A stretch of DNA of 64,000 nt from Metridium senile. Its lineage: Eukaryota > Cnidaria > Anthozoa > Actiniaria > Metridiidae. The stretch's first letter is position 1, and each line of letters opens with the position of its first letter. Below, in pieces: positions 42,966-56,771 of the stretch. The notes beneath the pieces were generated by a model. The model searched no databases and was not told where the DNA came from. It saw only the letters and a list, made by a program, of their open reading frames with translations. The translations under genes were made by a program, and so were the position numbers. The stretch spans positions 5,920,069-5,984,068 of the forward strand of contig OX459105.1 of assembly GCA_949775045.1 (NCBI GenBank). Direction: 5' to 3'.

Positions 42966-43595
42966 ATGTAAACATGATAGTGATAAAATTAATGTGCGCA
43001 AAGATACAATGAGCAACTGCAATAACGTCAGTGGTACTTACTTTTTTGAACACCTTGCTCTTTACTTATAATGATCAGAAGCCAAGTATATCAATATTTT
43101 TTACAGTCACGGTAACAATTGTTCAATTGGAGTTATAGAGTTGGTGGCAGCCGTTTTTTCTGAAATGAGGAACAAGCGCAAATCATTGAAGTGTTTTCGA
43201 ATGAGGTATGCTCGTAAACAGACAATGTAGTAGGTATACTGTGTGTGTGTAAAACAAAGCTTATAATATACTGTACAAAATTACTTTATATATTCTAATA
43301 GACTAAGCGTGCATAGAAGAATTTAACACTATGCACTAAATTAATTGTGTTGAACAAGGCGGTTGATAGCGCATTTATTGGCTTTTCGCCATCAGCCCAA
43401 ATTCAAAAGATATTTAAGAAAAAACATTTTACAAAGAAATTTGTTTTTGGTTGCTATGGAAACTTTGATTGGCATAATTAAACCATCATTGAAAACTTTC
43501 ATCCTAATTGTCATTTGCTATAAAATTCAGATTTATTGGGTGAAGGTAAAGTCATGCAATTCCGGATTCAAAAATGGATATGTGCGCCTTACAGG

Positions 43596-43740
43596 AGGGA
43601 AGGAGGGAAGGAGGGAAGAAGAGAAGGAGGGAAGGAGGGAAGGAGGGAAGAAGAGAAGGAGGGAAGGAGGGAAGGAGGGAAGGAGGGAAGGAGGGAAGGA
43701 GGGAAGGAGGGAAGGAGGGAAGGAGGGAAGGAGGGAAAAG
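43596..43740. repeat. (GGGAAGGA)n purine minisatellite
   Basis: About 18 units of GGAGGGAA with AGAAGAGAA interruptions. Lys/Glu/Gly-only open frames here are artefacts. Confidence 0.92.
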
Positions 43741-43929
43741 ATAGAAAGAAGGAAGAAGGGGAGAAGAAAAGTTGAAAGTGAGAACAAATGGGAGAAAGAA
43801 AGGAAGGAAGAAAGTTAAAGTGTCAAAAGTGAGACATTAAAATACGATCAAAGGGGGAACGAAAAGAACATATGAACAACAAGTAAACAGTAAAAAAAGA
43901 AATGTTATCATAAAATAATGATGGGGTAC

Positions 43930-44105
43930 CATGGTCCAGTTAAGTGGATCTTCCATTGTTGTGTGGTTGGTTTGTATTGGTGGTGGTGCTGTTGTTGGCA
44001 TATCGTCTAAGTCTACATGAAATAAGTAAAAAGTAAAGCCAAACAGAGCTGGTCCAATTCCATTACAAAGACCTCTGATGCCAGTGACAATACCTTGGAC
44101 TACAC
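43930..44105 (-). CDS. MFSD14: MFSD14 (HIAT1)-like transporter, exon with TM region
   Basis: After acceptor ATGTCTATCAG the minus strand reads GVVQGIVTGIRGLCNGIGPA LFGFTFYLFHVDL..., which closely matches the MFSD14A/B signature (GVVQGMITGIRGLCNGLGPALYG...). MFSD14 proteins are 12-TM major-facilitator transporters; substrate poorly defined. The split glycine joins in phase to the exon at 45212-45309. The donor near 43930 (ACCATG|GTACCC) is weak, so the left boundary is uncertain. The region after the helix has two sequons (NHT, NWT). Other exons were not found in the window. Confidence 0.8.
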
Positions 44106-44210
44106 CTGATAGACATAATAAAAAATATTAGTCGGGGTTCCCCGTGAAAAATTCACTGCTTTTCCCAACACTTTGGCTGCTCCTTGTAATTGGCTGTGTC
44201 AATGATAATC

Positions 44211-44222
44211 CAAGATGGCGGC
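44211..44222 (+). promoter_or_regulatory. YY1-type site CAAGATGGCGGC
   Basis: Exact match to the YY1 consensus, overlapping an ATG (44215) that opens MAAEVRSLRDDFESSFASIK for 29 codons; GAG|GTGAGA is a possible donor. This suggests a TSS of a plus-strand transcript antisense to MFSD14. Weak on its own. Confidence 0.35.
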
Positions 44223-44519
44223 GGAGGTGAGATCGCTGCGAGACGACTTTGAATCTAGTTTTGCAAGCATTAAATTTCTGGTTCCAATTCGTTTGGTGGC
44301 ACAGTAGGCAGGTTTATTGGAATAAGATGAGGAAATTTTTCGCTTAGCGTATTATTATTAATAATAAGGAACATTATTTCAATTATTTACAAAGTACCAA
44401 AAAAAATATTAGGAATATTATTTATCAATTATTCACTAAGTACCAGCAAAATATTGAAAGAAATTACAGTCAAAGGACATGAAGTATGCCCGTCTAGAAG
44501 TCCTGCATTATTTGTTTTA

Positions 44520-44950
44520 TCATTCAATTCTTGACTAGATAGTGTCTACGCTTTATTCTACAGTAGCAATTTGATTCTATGTCATGGATATAGTGTTTTT
44601 GCTCTATTTTATAATAGCTATTTGATTCTATTTCATGGATATACCGGTAGCTGTTTGTGCTCTATTCCCCAGTAGCAATTTGATTCTATGTCATGGATAT
44701 AGTGTTTTTGCTCTATTTTATAATAGCTATTTGATTCTATTTCATGGACTATACCGGTAGCTGTTTGTGCTCTATTCCCCAGTAGCAATTTGATGCTATG
44801 TCATGGATATAATTTTTTCGCTTTATTCCACAGTAACAAAATGATTCTATTTCATGGATATAATGTTTTCGCTCTATTCCACAGTAGCATTTTGATTCTA
44901 TTTCATGGATATAGTGTTTGCGCTCTATTCAACTGTAGCAATTTGATTCT
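44520..44950. repeat. 54/108-bp minisatellite (GCAATTTGATTCTATGTCAT...)
   Basis: About eight half-units of AGTAGCAATTTGATTCTAT(G/T)TCATGGATATAG TGTTTTTGCTCTATTC, with alternating variants (ACCGGTAGCTGTTTGTG) that give a 108-bp higher-order period. In the MFSD14 intron. Confidence 0.85.
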
Positions 44951-45211
44951 ATTCCAGAATTCTGTTTAAGTATTCAAATGCAAATATTGGGATATAAATT
45001 GTGCGCGCTGTTTTGTTTAATTTCCTTGACATTTGTAAAAATATAACCGTTAGTTCCCTGATGATGGATTGTAAACCGGAAAGCTTGGAATAAAATTAAA
45101 TTTAACGTGGAAGAAACAACTGATTATTAATTATGTTCATATTAACGACATCCTTTGCAGGGACAGCGGCAATGATTTTGGAAATAAATGTAGGCGTATA
45201 CAAGGACCTAC

Positions 45212-45309
45212 CTTGTTGGTCTTGGTCAGCATTACAGGAAACAAGAGCACTTATTGCAGGATAGGTTATCATGGCAACAGAAGCCAGTGATCCTGCAGCC
45301 CACACCATC
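45212..45309 (-). CDS. MFSD14: MFSD14 (HIAT1)-like transporter, 98-bp exon
   Basis: Flanked by acceptor TTGTCTTACCAG and donor AAG|GTAGGT. Reads MVWAAGSLASVAMITYPAIS ALVSCNADQDQQ(G), matching the MFSD14 helix-loop segment (W-AAG...ITFPA-SALVS--AD-DQQG). Both phases fit the neighbouring exon and the family's known protein order. The next upstream exon should lie to the right, beyond the 45.4-47.9 kb satellite, but was not found; the gene may extend past the window or be a fragment. Confidence 0.85.
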
Positions 45310-45399
45310 CTGGTAAGACAATTGAACAAATAAAATAACCATTCATCTCAGCCATGATTACCATGATCATCAAAAGTACAATTACAATGATCCCCACCA

Positions 45400-47853
<2,454 letters not shown>

Positions 47854-48010
47854 ACAGTACAAATATAATGATTGTGACCCTACCATTGTAGTTAAGACAA
47901 CCACCACCACCACCACAATCATGGATAACCTAATAAACAAGAACAATATCTTATCAAACAATGGTAATACTTGGGCTGTGTAATTTCACAGTAAAACACT
48001 CATGTCATAA

Positions 48011-48203
48011 ACAGGTTCCCATTTAAATCTGTACTTATGCAAATTTTGTTGATGTGTGCTAAACACACAGATCAACCAATCAGAGAAGCTCACTTCAGAA
48101 ATAATATACTCTGATTGGTTGATCTGTGTGTTTAGCACACATCAACACAATTTGCATAGGTACAGATTTAAATGGGAAAGTACAGATTTAAATGGGAACC
48201 TGT
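48011..48203. mobile_element. 193-bp near-perfect palindromic MITE, 6-bp TSD
   Basis: ACAGGTTCCCATTTAAATCT ... CTGATTGGTTGATCTGTG... folds almost end to end (arms about 88 bp, 13-bp loop). Flanked by TCATAA at 48005-48010 and 48204-48209. The right arm has an extra 20-bp partial duplication (ACAGATTTAAATGGGAA twice). Confidence 0.85.
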
Positions 48204-48249
48204 TCATAATAAACATGAATTATACACCTCTTGGTTGAAGTAAAATGAT

Positions 48250-48535
48250 TTAATATTATATAAATTACAGGGATTTCTGCAACTGAGAAATATATTGTAT
48301 TTGAACAACATATCTTTTATATATGTGAGAATATAATTTTTTGCATAAAAATAATTTTGTTTATACAATGTATATAATAAACAGAATTCAATACATAACA
48401 TGTATGCTTGGAGATATGGAATTCATCTTCTTGTGTTCATATTTGATATTGAATTTAATTGAAACACAAATTGCATATCTCTATGTGCCCATGTATTATT
48501 CTCTATTCAATCAGTTGGGTGAATATGAAGAATAA
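48250..48535. repeat. Interspersed repeat copy 2 (TTACAGGGATTTCTG family)
   Basis: Same order of motifs as 40120-40430. Short ORFs here are not conserved with the other copy. Confidence 0.6.
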
Positions 48536-49139
48536 AGACTGCAAGCAAACAAGGAGTACTGGAAAAAGATTATTATAAACTAATAAGTAAGAATAACAAC
48601 TCTGAAGAACATTTCTTCAGACTTGAAATTATTATATATATAAGAAACTTGATTATGATGACAGTTGAGAAAAAAAACAAAGATTGTTGAGTATAAAATG
48701 TAGATCACAGAATCACTAAAACAAAAACTTTCAAAACATTTCTGAAATTATAATTACAGTACGTATATAACATAAAATTGGTCTTTTATACTAAAAAATA
48801 CAATGCACTTCAAAATTACTTTTATGCAGAAAAACGTTTTTTTTTCTCCTTATTCTTTTCCCCCTTTTTCTTCTTCTAAAATAACTTACTATAAGAATTG
48901 ATATTAATTCTGATATAGAGACATCAAACAGATTTTTTTTTGTCGTTAAATGTATGCGTGTATTTATATGTAACACTATATTTGTAAAAAAAATTGATTT
49001 ACAGAAAATGATAATATATTAGATTTAAAAAAAATGTAAAAAGTTAACTATATTTCATTCTAAAATATTTGATTTAAATCTGATTGGCTGAGAAGCGTTC
49101 TCTATAACTCAACAAACTTACAGTGCACGGAGCGTCAAT
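48536..49139. other. Intergenic, AT-rich
   Basis: No ORF, repeat family or splice structure that I can support. Confidence 0.4.
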
Positions 49140-52100
49140 TTGTTTGATTTTAACAACTGAATATTTTATAAAAGAAGTAGAAAACTCGGCAGCAGTGCAC
49201 TATTGAGTTATAGAATAGAGCACTTAGGAATTGTAAGAATTAAGATCGTGTCCACGGTAAAACCAGGCAAAACCAGTCAGTGGGTGCTACATGGGGGTTC
49301 ACCGATTTTGCTCAAACTTGGTACAGTTGTAGATCCTAGTAAGTTATTTATTATCCCAGAAACTCAGTTGGATCTGTCACTTTGGTGGGAAGTTAGACCA
49401 CCCCCCCTTAAAATTCCCATTTTGCCTCGAAAATCAGCCAAATTATAGCTTATTTTTAATGAAACAGAAAACATTTACTATTGATGACAATGATGTAAAA
49501 CATGTTTCCCTATAAAGTACAGATATCAGTAAGTGTTACCAAGCAAGGAGGTACATTTTTCTTTTAAGCCGTTTCCATGGCAACAATTTGTTTCGGAGCA
49601 AAAATTGCCAATTTTGAAATTACTGTAATATCTCTAGGTTTAAAAATTAATATCTCAAAAGTCCACCATGAAAATGTCAAAAATGGCCAATAGTCAACTC
49701 AATCTATGTCTTAAATTACCAAAACAAGAAGAAAATCTGCGGGCACTTGTTAACCTTAACTTATATGACGGGTTTGCTTAACCCTACTATGTCAATATCA
49801 CAAAATTCGAGAAGATTCATGCCCGCAAAAAAACTGGTTGACATCCTCCCAATAGCATTAAATTGGCTTCTAATAACCAGGTTGAGTCTATATTATGCTC
49901 AATGTATCTTAATTTCAAGGATAATAAAAATTGTAAATGTCAAGTCAAAGGGGAAATATACTAAGTGATACGTTTTCGTCATGAAAAAAACACCCCTCAC
50001 TAAGTAGCTTATATCTCGCAAGTCGGGCGCTATAAACAATCTTTATTGCAATCTACTATAAGCTAAGGTTGTTTAAGTTAGGGTCATACAAACATTTTGC
50101 GCTTTTTATCTACTTTCTTTACATCAACCTCAAACTTTTTGTGATTTTTACTAATTAGATGCATGACATATATGCAAATTAGGCTGTGCAAAAATTTAAC
50201 TATTAAAACATTATTATTTCCTTCAACTTTATTGTATTATCTCACTAAACTAAATACAATCTTGGTTTTGATTTCAAACCTCTCAAAACTAAATAAAACC
50301 CAGCTGAAGACAACTTTGGTGAAGTAGATGTACTGTTTTGAAATTGATGCAAATTACTTGTAAATTATGCAAACTTGATTGCCTTTCATTTTAATGATAT
50401 GATCAGTGTAAATCGTGTGGTTCTACACTGAATTGTTCGACGATATAACTTACAAAAACCAGAAAGGTAAATACAATCCAGTTAGCTGAAGCAAATAGCT
50501 TGTATTTTGGATTGATATCGTTCAGAAGTTCTTTGTATTAAAGAGCACATGATACGATAAATTAATATTCAGTCGTAGATCATAAGATTTCATTCTAATA
50601 TCATAGCTTGTTATATTAATAGCTTTTGTCAGGAGCCCATTGCCTGCTTTTGTACCATGATTATAATATATCAAGAAAATCAAATCATTGGCGTGCTTGT
50701 ATCTTGCTTAGTTATCGACAATAAACCGTAGTGAGACCATTAAATCTTACAATGATCTCTTGTCGACTGATCTAGGCTGCAAGCAAGTAACAATGTTTCA
50801 GCTAGAAAAGCGTCTTAGAAACTGGATAATTCTGACAGGTTAATTTTGTATACACTTATTGTTTCAATGTAATACTTCTATGTATTTTTGGAGCTCGGGA
50901 TATGTCATTCTATTCGAATTAACGCCGAATATATCATATACTACAAATGGTCATAGACATCGTATGGTCTTTCGTCAAGATATCCTAGTAGAGATAGGAA
51001 ATACCGTTTACAGAATGCACAAGAAATACAACTGATGCACTTTCAAAATTTGAACGTTTTGAGAGAACAAGTATATCAGAGAGAGGTCTTGTTTTGTTAA
51101 GAGATGGGGTTTTTGGAAATGGTTCGAATAGAATGACTGTTTGTCCAAAGAACAGAGAAGTACTCTGCGTCTACTGGCGACCAGTCTATCATTGTCAATA
51201 TATATCCTTTGCACAAATTGTGCGAGCCTGATAAATGGGATAGAGGAGTTCACAGATAACTAGAGAGATCAAAGACCAGTAGCATGTTTTAGTAAAAAAT
51301 GTTTCAAGACGATAGTTATACCCTCATATTTTGAAATTATTTAAAATAATCAGAAAACAAAGTAAACATATCACTGAATAATATGTGACTTTGATGTAAA
51401 ATGAAATCTACAACACGCGACAAGTGCTGATATTATGTGAGCATAGGAGACGTTATCTGTTAACCGACAATTAACATGAATATTTTTCTACATTTCACTA
51501 GCACCAGCAGCCGTGAGATATTCTATCAGAGAATTAAAACAAAGTTAAGTTCGTATTTTTTTTACCGCAATCCATACTGAAAAAACATTGAGCAGGTTTA
51601 AATGGATTGTGTCATCACCCCTCCCCCATCGATTTCGAAACCATTGAGTCCCGTAATTTGCGTTACATGAACACACTGAAATAATACATTTAAGATATTC
51701 AGACCAGCTACAAGAAAGTTTTTTATCGACTTTATCATATTCCTGATTACAATGGTACAAAAGCTTTCAACAAGTTATCATATCAAAACGAAGTCTTATA
51801 TGACTACGACTGAATATCATCATGTCATGCTGTCTGACAAAGGAATTCTTCACGATATAAACCCAAAACACAAGCAATTTGCTTCAGCTAACTGGATTTT
51901 ACTTACCTTCTGATTTTACTAAGTTATCCCGTCGAACAACCCAGCTTACAACACGATTTAAAATTATTAAAATGAAAGGTAAATAAAGCAGTCAAAGCAT
52001 GACGAATTAAGTGCTTATAAACAGGTCGTACCTATTATCGCGCACATTATATTATCATGCCATTCGTAAAAAAAAAATAATATATATCTTCTAAAAACTG

Positions 52101-53090
52101 TTTCAAAATTAATTAAAACAATAATCGCTGCTTATTCTGTTGCTCAATCGAGTTTTACGCAGAACAGAAGATATATATTATTTTCTACGAAAAGTACGAT
52201 AATAGGATGTGCGCGATAATAGGTACGACTACATTCCATATGTCGTCACAGAAATATCTGCTTTGAATAAATTTTAATATCATTGAAATTAAGATACATT
52301 AAGCATAATAAAGACTCAACCTGGTTATTAGAAGCCAATTTAATGCTATTGGGAGGATTTCAACCAGTTTTTTTGCGGGCATGAATCTTCTCGAATTTTG
52401 TGATATTGACATAGTAGGGTTAAGCAAACCCGTCATATAAGTTAAGGTTAACAAGTGCCCGCAGATTTTCTTCTTGTTTTGGTAATTTAAGACATAGATT
52501 GAGTTGATTATTGGCCATTTTTGACATTTTCATGGTGGACTTTTGAGATATTAATTTTTAAACCTAGAGATATTACAGTAATTTCAAAATTGGCAATTTT
52601 TGCTCCAAAAGAAATTGTTGCCATGGAAACGGCTTAAAAGAAAAATGTACCTCCTTGCTTGGAAACACTTACTGGCATCTGTACTTCATAGGGAAACAAG
52701 TTTTACATCACTGTCATCAATATTAAAGGTTTTCTGTTTCATTAAAAATTAGCTATATTTTTGCTGATTTTCGAGGCAAAATGGGTATTTTAAGGGGGGG
52801 TGGTCTAACTTCCCACCAAAGTGACAGATCCAGCTGAGTTTCTGGGATAATAAATAACTTACTAGGACCTACAACTGTACCAAGTTTGAGCTAAATCGGT
52901 GAACCCCCATGTAGCACCTACTGCCTGGTCCTATCGTGGACACACTCTTAAGACTCGAGAAGCGCTGAGAAGCACTCCGATACGCTTCTCTCGTTTTATT
53001 AAAATCCCAGCGTGCTTTATAACTCAACAGAGCACGCTGCCTCGTTTTCTATTTCTTCAAAGAAATTATAGGATATGGTACTTAGAAGGT
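49140..53090. mobile_element. Approximately 3.9-kb large inverted repeat (foldback element)
   Basis: The strongest arms are 49247-49945 (GTGTCCACGGTAAAACC..., TCACTTTGGTGGGAAGTTAG, TTTTAAGCCGTTTCCATGGC) and 52280-52955, about 690 bp each and highly similar. Weaker inverted homology continues outward (49140-49246 versus 52956-53090, TTGAGTTATA blocks) and inward (about 50400-50540 versus 51840-51960, CAATCCAGTTAGCTGAAGCA). No long ORF survives in the centre. A MITE at 52027-52227 is nested in one arm. Confidence 0.8.
52027..52227. mobile_element. 201-bp MITE, CGTACCTATTATCG termini (copy 2)
   Basis: CGTACCTATTATCGCGCACA...TGTGCGCGATAATAGGTACG. Relative of 37321-37544. Inserted in one arm of the foldback element only. 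Confidence 0.8.
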
Positions 53091-53221
53091 ACTGTCAGTA
53101 TTTATTAATTGTAAATCAGAAATATTTACTAAATCAATAAAAAAAAGAAATAATAATCATAATGATTATCAAAATATTGATTCAAAATGTAACATTTTAA
53201 TACAGCTGATCTCCAAAAGGT

Positions 53222-53433
53222 TGTCCACCTGTTAAGACATATATACTAAAAGAAATATCACGTGACTTTTTTTTTTAATCGCTTTTTCCTAGCGGGGGAA
53301 GATACTGTTTGTTTGAATTCACCGCCATATTAGTTTGAAACGATACTGACTTTCTACACGTGCAGATGTCCAATGATTATAAAATGATATTTCTTTTAGT
53401 ATATGTATAACTATATGTCTTTTCAGGTGGACA
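53222..53433. mobile_element. 212-bp TIR element, TGTCCACCTG termini
   Basis: TGTCCACCTGTTAAGACATA and TATGTCTTTTCAGGTGGACA are inverted, as are TACTAAAAGAAATATCA and TGATATTTCTTTTAGTA. Target duplication unclear. Confidence 0.65.
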
Positions 53434-54430
53434 TTCTAAAATATTTCAATATTAATGAATTGTTTCCTCTTTTGGATCCACAGGAAAAGCTCAACAGGTC
53501 AGAGAGGTGGAAGACTATCAATTGAAAGCAAGATGTCTTGTCTACTAAATGAATAGTATTAGACATTAATTCACCAGTGTAGGGAGGGGTGGGGGATATG
53601 TTATTAAGAGCAAGTATAATCATTACTCTAAATAACAATTAATTATTAATGTATTAAAAAGTCTGTTACATGTTTGCTAAATGTATTGTTAAATATAAAT
53701 ACAATCAAATACTCCTAGTACTAAGTGGGTTTTCTAATGTCAACTGCTAATATATCACTTTATTATATATAATTATACTACAGTGGAATGTGATATCTTG
53801 ACATTGTGAAAAAAACATGTTATTGTAGTGTTATTTGACATGTGAAATAACACGTTACCATCTATTTGTTAAGATTCTTAATATTTTTTGATGGAATATC
53901 TTGATAAAACTTTTGCTATTTCATTTGTCATGAGTTTATATGATAAACAGAACATTACATGGGCCCCGCGCTTGTAGATACGGATTTTATTTTCTCATGT
54001 TCAAATGATATCTCACTCGTTCATCTCTGCCCACGTAATATCCTCTATATCATATTATTAATAAATAAATAATTTTTCAGAAAATCATTGACTGTTACCT
54101 ATAGTTAGTATTTTCATGGAATTAAAATGTATCATTCATGATTGTAATCTCTGTTATATCATCATTCTTTTCCTGCTGGTGGTCTATATATTCACCCAAC
54201 TAATTCACAAAGGAACTGATCCAGGTTGATATCTAGTTATCAACCCCATTCTTAAGAAACTTTCCCAATGATGATATAAGGCAGTTATATCCTTATACTG
54301 TATACCGTAGTAGATTCAGTAAGGGGCTGACCATTTAACTTTTGTGGGGGGGGGGGGGGTGATTTTGAAAATAAATTTCCTGAAAAAATATAAATATACC
54401 TCATGATTATACCACTCCATCAACATTGAT
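53434..54430. other. Intergenic; repeat copy 3 and a G-run MITE end
   Basis: 53770-54060 is a diverged third copy of the 40120-type repeat (TTATATGATAAACAGAACAT, TTCTCATGTTCAAATGATAT). 54326-54365 (GGGGCTGACCATTTAACTTTT + G13) is one end of the 40544-type MITE with no matching right end nearby. Confidence 0.55.
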
Positions 54431-54762
54431 CCTGGAGTATCCAATCGATGATAATCGATCATCGGAAAATCAATCGATCAATCGATATAAATCAATATAA
54501 TTAGGTAATTGATATCAATTGATATTGGTCAACTGATGATCAATCGATAGGTCACAAAGATTTTTGTCATCGATTGATAATCGATATACTGAATTGTTAT
54601 TGATTATCAATCGATATCTATATAATTGTCATCGCTCAATCGATGAAGGTCACAAAGGTTTTTGCCATCGATTGATCATCGATTTTCAATATCAATCGAT
54701 AAATTGATATCGATTGATATCGATTTTATCGATTATCGATTTCATCGATTGGATACTCCGGG
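54431..54762. mobile_element. 332-bp element built of ATCGAT motifs, CCYGGAGTATCC termini
   Basis: Ends CCTGGAGTATCCAATCGATGA and TCATCGATTGGATACTCCGGG. Flanks CATTGAT (54424-54430) and CATCGAT (54763-54769) form a 7-bp duplication with one mismatch. Module C is empty at the matching place (TTATGAACATCAGAGCC, about 24296). The body is dominated by ATCGAT/ATTGAT words. The terminus resembles that of 24548-24937 at about 15 of 21 positions. Confidence 0.8.
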
Positions 54763-54769
54763 CATCGAT

Positions 54770-55924
54770 AGATCAGAGCAATCATTATTTTTATTAGTCG
54801 CGTTAATTATCATGATGATCATTGACCTCTACGATTATCATTATACAATATATGAAAGTTAATAGTGTAACAGTAATATTTAGAAGGTTTTAAATAGAGT
54901 AAAAATAACTGAAACATTCGAATGACTATAACGTTAATCGCGTTGAAAAATGTTCAATAAAAAAGCCAAGTTCTGCGCCTTCTTTCTTCAATTCATATCT
55001 CAGTTTTACTCAATTTACATACTTATATATCTCACCTTGTATATTATCTTCCATTTGTGTCTTTTTTTTACCCTTAAACTCCACAAAAACACCAACTTTC
55101 ACAAACATTTTATAAACGTGCCAAATTAAATATGGCGACGTCAGCTGTCCCAACAAGGCGTTCCTTGCACTCATTCACAATCTCTCCCGGTCAAAAAACA
55201 GGGAGCCCACACAAATGTATTTGCATTTTGATATTTACGCGAAATAAATGAAAAGGTTTAGAGGCGGAAATAACGATTAGAACAATTCTTGTGATACCTC
55301 ACATATCCAAAATACGTCTAAATGACTTCAAAATGCGACGAAACTAATAACCTATTGATATATTTGAAAGTTACATCACATTTTGAAGTCATGAAGATGA
55401 AACTATGTTCATTAAAGACAATCTTTATAATTCTAAGTATATCTAATTTTAGACACAAATTACATTGCTTGGGCTACCTGTGCTCAATATATAATACATT
55501 AATCAGAAAATAAGGGGAGGGGTCAGGTACAATTCAAAGAGTAAAACTGATAAGCAGTTTTCAACGAGGGTTTCTTTTTACAATTTTTTTGGAGTGGGGC
55601 TGGTTGAAGTCAATGATATTAGATATTAACCTATGATCTTTTTATTGTAGATATCACTAGATTTAGCCATCTGCCTTTTCGTTAGATTCATCGTTTTATC
55701 ATTTATCGTTTATATTACATTCTATAGGGGGATTGAAAACTACCCTCTCTGATCTTGTACGAAAACGAGGCTGAATTGTGAAACTGAATGAAAGCTGGTC
55801 TTAATTTGGTAATTTTCAATGCAGTATTACCTGTTTTGATAGTCTGAGATGTTGTACTGATTATCATTGTCGGTAGAGATGATTATACGGGTCACGTGAC
55901 CGGAAGTTAAGACTCAATTTCCTG
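54770..55924. other. Segmental duplication, module D distal part
   Basis: Parallels 24320-25880 except for the transposon insertions. No confident gene; the ATG ORFs shared with module C show no sign of selection. Confidence 0.75.
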
Positions 55925-56211
55925 AATTAAATGAGTGATCGAGTGAGGCCTTGCTACTATATAATTGTATTTATTGAGGGTCTGAGCTTTCGCCGTCAAC
56001 GGCATCATCAGAGACTAAATGATTAAATATTTACATGTTCTAATTAGAACATGTATTTACAGAACATGTAAATATTTAATCATTTAGTCTCTGATGATGC
56101 CGTTGACGGCGAAAGCTCAGACCCTCAATAAATACAATTATATAGTAGCAAGGCCTCACTCGATCACTCATTTAATTCTACAATTATGCTACTAAAGGAC
56201 AACTTCAGAAG
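55925..56211. mobile_element. Penelope-like (PLE) inverted-repeat insertion, 12-bp TSD
   Basis: Two almost perfect inverted arms (55925-56045, 56056-56177) meet at TGTTCTAATTAGAACA-type centre sequence, followed by a 34-bp unpaired tail. Each arm contains CTGATGATGCCGTTGACGGCGAAA split as CTGATGA, a GCCG/CGGC stem and GAAA, which resembles a hammerhead-ribozyme core of Penelope elements. Flanked by CTCAATTTCCTG at 55913-55924 and 56212-56223; module C is empty (GACTCAATTTCCTGGTTATC, about 25863). Confidence 0.6.
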
Positions 56212-56582
56212 CTCAATTTCCTGGTTATCCTAAAAATGACTTATAAATTGATTAAACTTGACTAAACATGAAACTCCAAATGAATGCTCGATTCTACTAA
56301 CTTAATAATAACTGTCATACAATATTTAAACCTTTCATAATATTTGAGATATGCTTTAAAACCATTAATTTCCAGCTGAATTACATTAGGCATAATTCAG
56401 TCCTCTTTATAGATGTTTGCTAGAAATAAAAGTAACCCCAAATTTTCTTTGCTCTAATAACAATGGTTGGTTGGCAAAACCATAACAAAATACGTCACTG
56501 CACGTCCACCTATAGTACGTAGGAATATTCACGGTATTATACTTCAGACAACTCGCTACAAGGACACTAGAACGCTACAATT

Positions 56583-56771
56583 ATGTTCAAATTATGTATA
56601 GTTATCATTGCTCTTTTAAGCGTTTTAAAAAGTACCGCTGATCAACCCTACTACTTGGACAAAGAAAGTCCCCACCCCTCCCTCCCCCGAGATGTAGCAT
56701 CAGTTTCACGGTCGTCAATTTATCCCGGGCGATGTCTGACACCCTCCCGCGATACAATCTTATTATGTTAG
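56583..56771 (+). pseudogene. Small secreted-peptide ORF, module D copy, interrupted by a transposon
   Basis: MFKLCIVIIALLSVLKSTAD has the layout of a signal peptide (short basic start, hydrophobic core to about residue 14, Ser/Thr/Ala cleavage zone), followed by a short acidic/proline-rich segment. From about codon 43 the frame runs into the 56710-57649 element and stops at 56769. Host sequence resumes at 57658. Without the element the frame would end within about six codons, so the ancestral product was probably a peptide of about 50 aa. Copies in B (13888) and C (26232) are broken. Function unknown; not assigned to any toxin or hormone family. Confidence 0.4.

Larger units (their letters stand above)
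44106..45211 (-). other. MFSD14 intron with a promoter-like element and minisatellite
   Basis: Contains an inverted CCAAT (ATTGGCTGTG, about 44190), CAAGATGGCGGC at 44211-44222 (44520-44950 is a minisatellite), and a fragment of the 13554-13843 element family at 45134-45200. Confidence 0.6.

Noticed and set aside
43363..43818. Lys/Glu/Arg/Gly-rich frame of 151 aa
   Set aside because: Mostly the GGGAAGGA purine repeat; the 5' part has no support.
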